Assembly (NCBI GenBank): GCA_003164305.1
Contig: PLSZ01000091.1
Coordinates: forward strand, 10,947-18,139
DNA length: 7,193 nucleotides
Direction of reading: 5' to 3'
Source: Acetobacteraceae bacterium
GTDB taxonomy: Bacteria; Pseudomonadota; Alphaproteobacteria; Acetobacterales; Acetobacteraceae
In this document: piece after piece, positions 1 through 6,003 of the stretch
Layout of the letters: every line of letters begins with the position of its first letter
Numbering within the stretch: the first letter of the stretch is position 1
Notes under the pieces: model-generated
The model's database searches: none
Seen by the model: the letters and a program-made list of their open reading frames with translations, nothing else
Told to the model about the DNA's origin: nothing
Made by a program: the position numbers and the translations under genes

Positions 1-25
1 AGCGGTTCAGGACGTCAACGTTCAT
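1..25 (-). CDS. Start of a further gene in the ferredoxin-amidohydrolase operon, cut by the window edge
   Basis: On the minus strand an ATG at 25-23 overlaps the TGA stop of the amidohydrolase (24-22) in an ATGA junction, the classic sign of translational coupling. A GGAG Shine-Dalgarno sequence (complement of 34-37) lies 8 nt upstream of this ATG, which is ideal spacing. Eight codons are visible, reading M-N-V-D-V-L-N-R, and then the window ends. No function can be assigned from so little. The junction and ribosome binding site suggest a real third gene of the operon rather than chance, but only the continuation can prove it. Confidence 0.5.
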
Positions 26-1092
26 CGAACGGGCTCCATTTGGGCCGTATGTTGTTGCAACCGAACATAGGTGCGCAGCGGATTATCCGCCATGATCTTT
101 TTCGCAAGGCCCGGATCGATGCCGGCCGGCATGGCGGCGAGGCCCTCGAACTGCCAATGCGGATAGTCGGTGGAAAACAGCAGCATCTCGTCCGAGCCGA
201 TCTGCTCCATCAGCCGCATCACCCCGCCGTCATCGGGCGGCGCGTCGAACGGCTGCAAGGTCAGGCGCACCCGGTCGCGGATGATCGAACCGGGCGGGTC
301 CGAGACCCAGGGGACCTCGCTGCGCAGACCTTTCCAGAATTTCGTCAGCCGCCAGAAGTAAGCCGGCAGCCAACTGACGCCGGATTCCATCAGAACGACG
401 GTCAGCGCGGGGAATTTGGCGAACACGCCCTCGGTGATCAGGCTGGTCAGTTGCGACTGAAAGCTGGTCGCCTGATTGACGTATTCCTCGGTGTAGCTGC
501 TCGGCCAGCCGATCGGCGTCGTCTGGTGGCGATACATGCTGCCGGCGTGGATGCCGATGGTCAGGCCGTGCCGCTCGGCGGCCGCGTAGATCGGCCAGTA
601 ATACCGGCGCCCCAGGGTTTGCTCGCCGCCGACCAGCAGCAGCACCTGAACGAAGCGCTTGTCGTGAGCCAGCCGCTCGATCTCATCCACCGTGCGATCC
701 GGATTCTGCTGCGGCACCATGATCGAGGCACGCAACCGAGGATCGCGATCCAGCCACTCCTTCGCGATCCAATCGTTGACCGCCCGCGCCATCGCCGCCC
801 CTAAATCCTCGCTGAACGCCGCCTGGGCGCCCCACAGGCAGTTGCAGATGGCGATCGAGGTGCCGAACGGGTTCAACGCCTGCCGCGCGAGCATCTCCGG
901 CGACGTCGCCGCCCGGCCGGTCTCGTCCCTCCAGTCGGCGCGGTAGGTCAGCGGGTTGATGGTCGGGTAGCTGATCGTGTTCAGGTCATCGATGCCGCGC
1001 CGCGCCACCGCCTCCCGCCAATGGGCGTCGAGGTACGGCAGCAGCGTTTTCATCCCGGGAACCGTCGGGTGAACGTCACAATCGATGACCAT
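22..1092 (-). CDS. Amidohydrolase of the ACMSD-like (amidohydrolase_2) family
   Basis: Predicted metal-dependent hydrolase or decarboxylase with a TIM-barrel fold, cytoplasmic (no signal peptide), 356 residues, a normal full length for the family. Numbering from the ATG at 1092, the visible metal and catalytic positions are the N-terminal D-x-H motif (IDCDVHP, D6 and H8), a barrel His in GIHAG (H182), a Glu in MESG (E236) and the hallmark STDYPH (D309, H312). A conserved-looking NPLRTY follows near the C-terminus. The family includes 2-amino-3-carboxymuconate semialdehyde decarboxylase, gamma-resorcylate decarboxylase and many uncharacterised members, so the substrate is open. The ATG is preceded by GAGGTG at 9 nt; an in-frame GTG four codons upstream (1104) is an alternative start. 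It begins shortly after the ferredoxin gene and should be co-transcribed with it. Confidence 0.88.
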   Translation of the reverse strand: MVIDCDVHPTVPGMKTLLPYLDAHWREAVARRGIDDLNTISYPTINPLTYRADWRDETGRAATSPEMLARQALNPFGTSIAICNCLWGAQAAFSEDLGAAMARAVNDWIAKEWLDRDPRLRASIMVPQQNPDRTVDEIERLAHDKRFVQVLLLVGGEQTLGRRYYWPIYAAAERHGLTIGIHAGSMYRHQTTPIGWPSSYTEEYVNQATSFQSQLTSLITEGVFAKFPALTVVLMESGVSWLPAYFWRLTKFWKGLRSEVPWVSDPPGSIIRDRVRLTLQPFDAPPDDGGVMRLMEQIGSDEMLLFSTDYPHWQFEGLAAMPAGIDPGLAKKIMADNPLRTYVRLQQHTAQMEPVR

Positions 1093-1110
1093 GGAATCGG
1101 CCACCTCGTC

Positions 1111-1425
1111 TCAGACCCTTACGAGCAGGTCGTCGCCTTCAACTTTTATTTCAAAGACCTGGAGGTCTTCATCGGCGGGCGTCGAGAGCGCCTTGCCGGT
1201 GCGGCAATCGAACTGCGCCGCGTGCAGGGGACATTCGATGCAGCCATTCTCCAGCCAACCCTCGGACAACAGCGCGTATTCGTGGGTGCAGATGTTATCG
1301 GTCGCGCAAAATTCGCCGCCGGGTAGGTGATAAATCGCGATGTCCTTGCCGGCGATCTTCACGCCGAGAACCTTGCCTTCGGCCACGTCCGCCTTCGCCG
1401 CCGCCCGCACCCATCCGTCCGCCAT
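1111..1425 (-). CDS. Rieske-type [2Fe-2S] ferredoxin
   Basis: Small soluble electron carrier of 104 residues, the usual size of the ferredoxin components of ring-hydroxylating dioxygenase systems (BphF/NdoA-like). The full Rieske cluster motif is present: C46-T-H48, then 16 residues, then C65-P-L-H68, so both Cys-His pairs can bind the cluster. In characterised systems such a protein passes electrons from an NAD(P)H reductase to a terminal oxygenase. Neither partner gene is in this window. The ATG at 1425 is chosen because AAGGAG (complement of 1432-1437) sits 6 nt upstream and the family N-terminus starts here; longer in-frame extension to 1551 has no homologous look. It is the first gene of a leftward operon, with the amidohydrolase starting 6 to 18 nt after its TGA depending on the start used. 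Confidence 0.92.
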   Translation of the reverse strand: MADGWVRAAAKADVAEGKVLGVKIAGKDIAIYHLPGGEFCATDNICTHEYALLSEGWLENGCIECPLHAAQFDCRTGKALSTPADEDLQVFEIKVEGDDLLVRV

Positions 1426-1452
1426 GTTCGTCTCCTTGATCTTTCGAGGGTT

Positions 1453-1481
1453 ATTGTGCCAGGGGTTACGGCAATGGCCAA
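1453..1481 (-). promoter_or_regulatory. Candidate sigma70-type promoter for the ferredoxin operon
   Basis: Read on the minus strand, TTGGCC (complement of 1476-1481, 4 of 6 to TTGACA) is followed after exactly 17 nt by CACAAT (complement of 1453-1458, 4 of 6 to TATAAT). Transcription would begin near 1446, giving a leader of about 20 nt that contains the AAGGAG ribosome binding site. A 6-bp inverted repeat, GGGGTT at 1462-1467 and AACCCC at 1480-1485, overlaps the spacer and the edge of the -35 box and could be an operator. The match is moderate and predicted by eye only. Confidence 0.4.
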
Positions 1482-1530
1482 CCCCAAGCCTTTCATGCGC
1501 GGGGCTGTGCGCCGCCGGGCCTGGCGGGGG

Positions 1531-1559
1531 TTGCCAGGGTTCAACGCCCAAGGTTTATC
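1531..1559 (+). promoter_or_regulatory. Candidate sigma70-type promoter for the exported protein and LLM genes
   Basis: TTGCCA at 1531-1536 (5 of 6 to TTGACA) is separated by 17 nt from TTTATC at 1554-1559 (3 of 6 to TATAAT). A start near 1566 would leave a very short leader carrying GGAG at 1570-1573. The -35 box and spacing are good and the -10 box is weak, so this is tentative. It would fire away from the ferredoxin promoter in the same 153-bp gap. Confidence 0.3.
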
Positions 1560-1578
1560 GCAACGTTCTGGAGAAACC

Positions 1579-1989
1579 ATGCATCGTTCAGGTTTGTGGG
1601 GGGTCGTCGTTGTGGGTTTGGCGCTGAGTGGCCCGGCGATGGCGCAGGTGATCTGGGACATGAAGAACGTCACCGGTGAAAAGGCCAAAATGGGCGGCGA
1701 GACAATCAAGCCCAGAGCCGACGCGTGGCCGCGCCTGGACCCTGGCGCGGTGCTGTGCAAGAGCGAGGACGATTTGCTGCGGCTCGCCGCCTCCCGCCGG
1801 GGTGAGCAGGTCAACCCTCCCGATTGCCTGATGATCCGGGCGCCCACGGCGGTCACGATCGAGCGGCGCGCCGGTCTCGGCCGTACCCAGGTCGCCTTGA
1901 CCGATCAAAAAGGCGTGGATGGCTGGACCGACGCGTGGCTGCCGGAACGCGCGCCCCCGATCGGTGGCAAAGGCGTGCAGATCAAGTAA
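1579..1989 (+). CDS. Small exported protein of unknown function with possible SH3-like C-terminal half
   Basis: A 136-residue protein I do not recognise. The N-terminus is a clear Sec signal peptide: basic MHR, a hydrophobic stretch (about residues 7-17), then SGPAMA-Q with predicted cleavage after A22, so it should be periplasmic or secreted as roughly 114 residues. There is no lipobox cysteine at the cleavage site. The mature part has two cysteines (C60 and C83), which could form a disulphide, and no further membrane segment. Residues about 85-122 (IRAPTAVTIERRAGLG... GWTDAWLPE) resemble the strand pattern of small SH3-like domains, but this is an impression only. The ATG at 1579 is chosen for the signal peptide and for GGAG 5 nt upstream; a longer in-frame reading from 1327 would bury the signal and overlap the ferredoxin gene. 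It lies 16 nt before the LLM gene, so the two are probably co-transcribed. Confidence 0.75.
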   Translation: MHRSGLWGVVVVGLALSGPAMAQVIWDMKNVTGEKAKMGGETIKPRADAWPRLDPGAVLCKSEDDLLRLAASRRGEQVNPPDCLMIRAPTAVTIERRAGLGRTQVALTDQKGVDGWTDAWLPERAPPIGGKGVQIK

Positions 1990-2005
1990 TCGAGGAGAGT
2001 CCGTG

Positions 2006-2914
2006 ATGTCCGCGCCATTGCCCGCGTTGTGCCTGATCGCCGTGCCGGGCCGCCGCCGCCGCACCATCGAACTGTGCCAGGAGACGGAGCGGCGCGGCTT
2101 CGCGGGCATTTACTCGCCCAGTCCGTTCGGCAACATGTCGCTGTGCGAGGCGCTGGCGTGGAACACGAACTCGATCCCGTTCGGCACCGCCATCGCGCCG
2201 ATCTATCAACGCACGGTGGTGGATTTCGCGCAAAGCGCGGCGGCGATGCACGAAATCTCCGGCGGCCGCTTTCGCCTGGGCATTGGCATCGCGCATGGGC
2301 CGTCGCATGTGCGGATGGGGGTCACGCCGGGAAAGCCGCTGAGCGATACACGATCGTTCGTGGAGCGGTTTCGCGCGCAGGAGGGTCTGGGTCCGCTGCC
2401 GCCGATCATCATCGCGGCGCTGCGCAAGCGGATGGTGGCTCTGGCGGGAGAAATCGCCGAGGGCGTGGTGTTCGCCAATGCCTCCCTGTCGCACATGACG
2501 GAGTCGCTGTCCGCGTTGCCGGAAACGAAACGAACCGATCCAGGGTTCTTCATCGGCAACATGATCCCGACATGCATCAGCGAGGATGTGGAAGCCGCGA
2601 AAGCGGTCAATCGCCGCACGCTGACCAATTACGGGTTCCTGCCCAATTATCGGAACTATTGGAAAGAAGCCGGCTACGTCGAGGAAATGGACGCGATCGA
2701 GAAGGCCATCGCGGAAAACCGGCGAGACGACGTGCCGAAGTTTTTCTCGGACCGGTGGCTGGCGGATAACTCGCTGTTCGGGCCAGCGGCGAAAGTTCGT
2801 GAAGGCGTCGAGGCGTGGCGCGCCGCGGGTGTGCACACGCCGATTCTGGTTCCGTCCTCGGCGGCCGGAAACCAGATGAAGGCGGTGGAAGAGGTGTTCG
2901 CGGCGTTCGTTTAA
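2006..2914 (+). CDS. LLM-class (luciferase-like) flavin- or F420-dependent oxidoreductase
   Basis: Predicted cytoplasmic TIM-barrel oxidoreductase of 302 residues, slightly short for the class. Family features are the early strand and helix with ETERRGFAGIYSP (26-39), TAIAPIYQRTVVDFAQSAAAMHEIS (61-85 region), the hallmark GGRFRLGIG (86-94), and the substrate/cofactor region IIIAALRKRMVALAGEIAEGVVF (around 134-156). Homologues use reduced FMN or coenzyme F420 for hydride transfer or monooxygenation; the sequence alone does not settle which. The stretch between GGRFRLGIG and IIIAALRKRM looks compact, consistent with the shorter length. The ATG at 2006 has GAGGAG at 1992-1997, 8 nt upstream; a GTG one codon earlier is also possible. 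It follows the exported-protein gene by 16 nt and ends facing hemH. Confidence 0.88.
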   Translation: MSAPLPALCLIAVPGRRRRTIELCQETERRGFAGIYSPSPFGNMSLCEALAWNTNSIPFGTAIAPIYQRTVVDFAQSAAAMHEISGGRFRLGIGIAHGPSHVRMGVTPGKPLSDTRSFVERFRAQEGLGPLPPIIIAALRKRMVALAGEIAEGVVFANASLSHMTESLSALPETKRTDPGFFIGNMIPTCISEDVEAAKAVNRRTLTNYGFLPNYRNYWKEAGYVEEMDAIEKAIAENRRDDVPKFFSDRWLADNSLFGPAAKVREGVEAWRAAGVHTPILVPSSAAGNQMKAVEEVFAAFV

Positions 2915-2960
2915 ACCGACCGGCGTTGACGTTGGCCGTCAGTCGTAACGCCCAGGTATC

Positions 2961-2987
2961 GTCATCCTCGGGCTCGACCCGAGGATC
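2961..2987 (+). repeat. Dispersed palindromic repeat, copy 1
   Basis: A GTCAT-leading element with perfect 9-bp arms, ATCCTCGGG (2964-2972) and CCCGAGGAT (2978-2986), around a 5-nt loop CTCGA. Similar elements occur in opposite orientation at 3040-3067 and in the same orientation at 7015-7042. It lies 47 bp after the LLM stop. No T-run follows, so it is not a textbook intrinsic terminator, though the hairpin may protect or end the transcript. REP-like intergenic elements of this general form are common in alphaproteobacteria. Confidence 0.7.
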
Positions 2988-3030
2988 GGCCTGCACAGGC
3001 CTCCTGCTCTATCTGTAGAGCATTGGGCCT
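2988..3030. repeat. Two further hairpins in the convergent spacer
   Basis: Directly after the first palindrome comes GGCCTG-CA-CAGGCC (2988-3001, 6-bp arms). It is followed by TGCTCTA (3005-3011) pairing perfectly with TAGAGCA (3016-3022) around TCTG. The second hairpin can be extended across a small internal loop by AGGCC (2997-3001) with GGCCT (3026-3030), so the two structures are mutually exclusive alternatives. They could serve transcription ending between the converging LLM and hemH genes, but there is no T-tract on either strand. Confidence 0.55.
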
Positions 3031-3039
3031 ACATCACGC

Positions 3040-3067
3040 GATGCCAGGGTCAAGGCCCTGGCATGAC
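3040..3067 (-). repeat. Dispersed palindromic repeat, copy 2 (inverted)
   Basis: Perfect 9-bp arms ATGCCAGGG (3041-3049) and CCCTGGCAT (3056-3064) around a 6-nt loop. Read on the minus strand it has the same layout as copy 1: GTCAT, a stem, GGGC, a TGA-containing loop, CCC, the returning stem and ATC. The two copies differ at several stem positions, and each difference is matched on the other arm, so pairing is kept. It lies about 40 bp beyond the hemH stop and may end or stabilise the operon transcript. Confidence 0.65.
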
Positions 3068-3074
3068 GGATGAG

Positions 3075-3087
3075 TGACGGTACGTCA
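3075..3087. repeat. Short inverted repeat TGACG-GTA-CGTCA
   Basis: Perfect 5-bp arms with a 3-nt centre, 20 bp beyond the hemH stop. It is too short to assign a role and could be chance; it is recorded because it is the last structured element of the 192-bp spacer 2915-3106. That spacer otherwise holds the two palindromic repeats and the hairpins at 2988-3030, and no gene. Confidence 0.3.
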
Positions 3088-3106
3088 TTACCTTGGCCGG
3101 GTGGTA

Positions 3107-4168
3107 TTAACCAGAGCGGATCGCCTGCCGCCGGAGCGGACACTGGTGGTTCGCCGCCATGCACGCCGCGATATCGCAGGCCGCGTGCAGCCCGACGCCT
3201 TCGCCGCGCGCGAATCGCACGAGATTCGCCATCGCCTGGACGAAATTCCCGTCGGCCTGATGCGTGGGCACCCGAAAATAGCCCGGAACGCCGCTGCGAT
3301 CCGCCAGTTCCTTGTATTCAATGTCGAGTTCGACCAGCGTTTCGGTGTGCTCCGCCGTGAATGCGATCGGCACGACCAGGACAGCGGTTTTATCGTGACC
3401 GGCGCGCTCGACCTCCGCGTCCGTGCTGGGTTCGATCCATTTCACCGGAGTCGCGCGCGATTGATAGCAAATTCGCCAATCGAGGTCGTTACGCCGCCAT
3501 GCCTTGATCACCGCCGCGACGGTCTGTTCGATCTGGTATTGATACGGATCGCCCTCATTGACGATCTTTTCCGGCAGCCCATGCGCGGAAAATAAAATGC
3601 GCAACGGAATAGACGGTTCCAGCGCCGCCCGCGCCTTTTCATACGCACCGCGAACGATCGCCAGAGTTGCCGCGATGAACGCCGGATCGGTCGGGTAACA
3701 ACAGATCGCCGACGTCGGCGCGATCAATCCGACCCGTGCCGCCGCGGTTCGCCATGCTGTCAGCGAACTGCCGGTCGTGGTCGTCGAGTGGTGCGGATAC
3801 AACGGCAACAGAACGACCTCATCCGGCCGCCATGCTTTGACCGCCCGTGCGGCCTCCAGACTGAACGGATGCCAATAGCGCATGGAAACGAAACATTTCG
3901 TGTCGAATTCCGGCAGCGCCGCTTCGATCGCCCGCGCCTGCGTTTCTGTCATCTCCAACAACGGCGACTTGCCGCCCAACAGCCGATAATTCTCAGTCGC
4001 CGGACCCAGCCGCGCGCGGGCGATGATCCGCGCCAGAAAGAAACGCACCGGCAGCGGCACGCGCAAAATAGCCGGATCCGAGAACAAATTCCGCAGAAAC
4101 GGCCAAACCGCGTCCAGGCTGTCGGGCCCACCCAGATTGAACAGGACGATCGCGACTTTAGGACGCAC
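3107..4168 (-). CDS. hemH: Ferrochelatase (protohaem ferro-lyase), last step of haem b synthesis
   Basis: Inserts Fe2+ into protoporphyrin IX. The protein is 353 residues from the GTG at 4168. It opens with KVAIVLFNLGGPDS, typical of the family, and carries LGGKSPL, LYPHHSTTTTGSS, the catalytic FSAHGLPEK (H196) and PIAFTAEHTETLVELDIEY with the catalytic Glu in H-x-E (E276). The tail has three cysteines, C331, C336 and C343, and an internal C156-C157 aligns near the fourth cluster ligand of [2Fe-2S] ferrochelatases, so a cluster is plausible but unproven. The GTG start overlaps the end of hemE by 11 nt and gives the usual N-terminus; a TTG at 4180 would add four residues but has no ribosome binding site. 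Ordinary ferrochelatases lacking a cluster are the alternative for the tail's role, not for the enzyme call. Confidence 0.96.
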   Translation of the reverse strand: MRPKVAIVLFNLGGPDSLDAVWPFLRNLFSDPAILRVPLPVRFFLARIIARARLGPATENYRLLGGKSPLLEMTETQARAIEAALPEFDTKCFVSMRYWHPFSLEAARAVKAWRPDEVVLLPLYPHHSTTTTGSSLTAWRTAAARVGLIAPTSAICCYPTDPAFIAATLAIVRGAYEKARAALEPSIPLRILFSAHGLPEKIVNEGDPYQYQIEQTVAAVIKAWRRNDLDWRICYQSRATPVKWIEPSTDAEVERAGHDKTAVLVVPIAFTAEHTETLVELDIEYKELADRSGVPGYFRVPTHQADGNFVQAMANLVRFARGEGVGLHAACDIAACMAANHQCPLRRQAIRSG

Positions 4169-5195
4169 GAACCATCTCAATCAGCGTTGCGACATGCTCG
4201 GGCGGGGTTTGTGGAACGATGCCGTGCCCGAGGTTGAAAATGAACGGCCGGTCCCGCATCGCGGCCAGGATCGCGTGGGTCTCCTCGGCCATGGCCTCGC
4301 CGCCCGCGACCAGCACCAACGGATCGAGATTGCCTTGCGCCGCGACGTTCTTCGGCAGCAACGGCGCGACGCGCGTCATATCTACCGCGGTATCGAGACC
4401 AATCGCGCGCACTCCCGTTTCACGCGCGTAGGCCTCGATGGTAAGCCCGGCCATCCGAGGAAACCCAATCACCGGGACGCCCGGATGGCGTTCGCCCAAC
4501 GCGCTGACAATGCGCCGTGCCGGTTCAATCACGTATCGACGGAACTGGGAAGGCGCCAATACGCCAGCCCACGAGTCGAACAGCATCACGGTTTCGGCGC
4601 CTGCCTCAATCTGGGCTGACAAATAGGTCACCGTCGTTTCGATCAAGAGTTCGATGATCCGATCGAACAACATCGGATTTCGCCACGCGAGGGTGCGCGT
4701 CGCGGAATAGTCGCGAGACCCCATGCCCTCGGTCATATAACAGGCCACGGTAAAAGGCGCGCCCGCGAAACCAATCAGCGCGGTGGCGTCGAAGCCCTCG
4801 CGCGTCAGGCCGGCTCGGATCTGACGGACGGCCTGCATCACCGGCGCGGTTTTTTCCGCGAGGCGGGTGGTGTTCAACCGGGCGAACGCCACCTCATCGC
4901 GGATTGGCGGCAGCACCGGACCTTCGCCCTCTTTAAATTCCAGCCCCTGACCCAAAGCCCAGGGCAGGATCAGGATATCGCTGAACAGGATGGCCGCGTC
5001 GAAGCGATAGCGACGGATCGGTTGCAGCGTGACCTCGGTCGCAAGGTCGGGGGTGGTGCAGAGAGCGATGAAATCGGGAACGGTCGCACGTATGGCACGA
5101 TATTCGGGCAGGTAACGCCCGGCCTGACGCATCAACCAAACCGGCGGCGGCCAAACGGTTTCGCCGGATAACACGCGGAGCAGCTTTTTGCTCAT
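4158..5195 (-). CDS. hemE: Uroporphyrinogen decarboxylase
   Basis: Converts uroporphyrinogen III to coproporphyrinogen III by removing four carboxyl groups, in the cytoplasm. The 345 residues match the family's usual length. Both signatures are intact: PVWLMRQAGRYLPEYR (about 18-33, with R23 and R27) and GFAGAPFTVACYMTEG (142-157, with Y153). Other expected active-site residues are D73 in FSDIL, S208 in FDSWAG and H324 in GHGI. The ATG at 5195 gives the MSKKLLRVL start and has GGAG 9 nt upstream; an ATG at 5228 in frame would add 11 residues overlapping the previous gene and looks unnecessary. Only 1 nt separates it from the racemase-like gene's stop, and hemH overlaps its end, so it sits in the middle of a translationally linked operon. 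Confidence 0.97.
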   Translation of the reverse strand: MSKKLLRVLSGETVWPPPVWLMRQAGRYLPEYRAIRATVPDFIALCTTPDLATEVTLQPIRRYRFDAAILFSDILILPWALGQGLEFKEGEGPVLPPIRDEVAFARLNTTRLAEKTAPVMQAVRQIRAGLTREGFDATALIGFAGAPFTVACYMTEGMGSRDYSATRTLAWRNPMLFDRIIELLIETTVTYLSAQIEAGAETVMLFDSWAGVLAPSQFRRYVIEPARRIVSALGERHPGVPVIGFPRMAGLTIEAYARETGVRAIGLDTAVDMTRVAPLLPKNVAAQGNLDPLVLVAGGEAMAEETHAILAAMRDRPFIFNLGHGIVPQTPPEHVATLIEMVRAS

Positions 5196-5196
5196 G

Positions 5197-6003
5197 TCAG
5201 GTCGCTCCGGGGTAGACGTGATCGCCATACGCCGCCCGGATGTCGGCCAACAGAGTCCCGGTGGGCGGCGCGTACATCATCCGCTTGCTGGTGAACACAC
5301 CGGTTAAACGGCGGATGCGTACCGCCATTTCGGCCATTTTCGTCAACGCGATCAACCCGTTGACGATGGGCACATCATCCACCTGATGCACGCCGGCGAA
5401 CGCCAGGATGGTCATGACGATACCGCCGGCCGGGATGATTGTTTCCGCGCCTTTGCCGATCCCAACCCGAGCCGCCTCGGTGAACTGTCCGACGACCTGA
5501 TCGCGCACCGCGGTGTCCTCGAACGCGCGATCCAACACCTGGCCACGCTCGATCCGCATGTCGTCGATCGATACGAGGCGCGATCGCAAGCCGGTGGCGT
5601 CAATGTTCTCCGTCACTTTGCCGGTAAATTTCGGATTGACGTTGACGATGGAATAGCTCGCGCCCATCAGGCAGGCGAGGTGGACCGACGATTCCAGCAA
5701 GCCTAGGACAGGGATGTTCAAGACCTCCCGCAACGCGTGCAGGCCGGGTTCGAAGACGTTGCCGATCAGCAACGCGTCATAACCCTCGCGTTCCGCGCGC
5801 AGCCCGTTGTCCAGCACCTCCGCGGTGTCCAGCAACTCCAGATAGCGGTACTGATCCGCGATCGCCTTGCCGGAGCCCAGACCGAAGACGTCGATCTGGG
5901 TGTCGGGCTCGGCCGCGTCGCGCAGGATCGATGCCAGGTTGCGCGCGTATGGGCCGGTTTCCGACCGGCGAGCGACTCCCATGCTTTGGTAGAACAGTTT
6001 CAC
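5197..6003 (-). CDS. Asp/Glu/hydantoin racemase-superfamily protein lacking both catalytic cysteines
   Basis: A 268-residue cytoplasmic protein with the two-lobed layout of the Asp/Glu/hydantoin racemase superfamily. It starts MKLFYQSMG and has the first-lobe turn [17 protein letters not shown] (78-93), IPVLGLLES (97-105), SIVNVNPKF (118-126), and the second-lobe motif [11 protein letters not shown] (185-195). In hydantoin racemases the first motif reads C-F-x-D-P-G-L and the second L-G-C-x-G. Here these positions hold N82 and G193 or G194, so neither acid/base cysteine is present. The only cysteine is C111, in HLACLMG, away from the expected sites. It therefore may not racemise by the usual two-thiol mechanism; ligand binding or another reaction is possible. 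The GTG start (6003-6001) overlaps the thyX stop as GTGA and the stop lies 1 nt before hemE. The longer in-frame reading to 7044 is a shadow of thyX. Confidence 0.85.
   Translation of the reverse strand: MKLFYQSMGVARRSETGPYARNLASILRDAAEPDTQIDVFGLGSGKAIADQYRYLELLDTAEVLDNGLRAEREGYDALLIGNVFEPGLHALREVLNIPVLGLLESSVHLACLMGASYSIVNVNPKFTGKVTENIDATGLRSRLVSIDDMRIERGQVLDRAFEDTAVRDQVVGQFTEAARVGIGKGAETIIPAGGIVMTILAFAGVHQVDDVPIVNGLIALTKMAEMAVRIRRLTGVFTSKRMMYAPPTGTLLADIRAAYGDHVYPGAT

Noticed and set aside
40..804. Plus-strand 254-residue open frame opposite the amidohydrolase
   Set aside because: Composition typical of an antisense frame; the minus strand has a complete enzyme with metal-binding motifs.
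1982..2836. Minus-strand 284-residue open frame opposite the LLM gene
   Set aside because: Arg/His-rich shadow; the plus strand carries a clear LLM protein with family motifs.
2961..3067. CRISPR array
   Set aside because: The repeats are self-complementary, in opposite orientation, differ in stem sequence and are not regularly spaced with unique spacers.
3040..3067. Classical intrinsic terminator
   Set aside because: The stem is strong, but no T-run follows on either strand.
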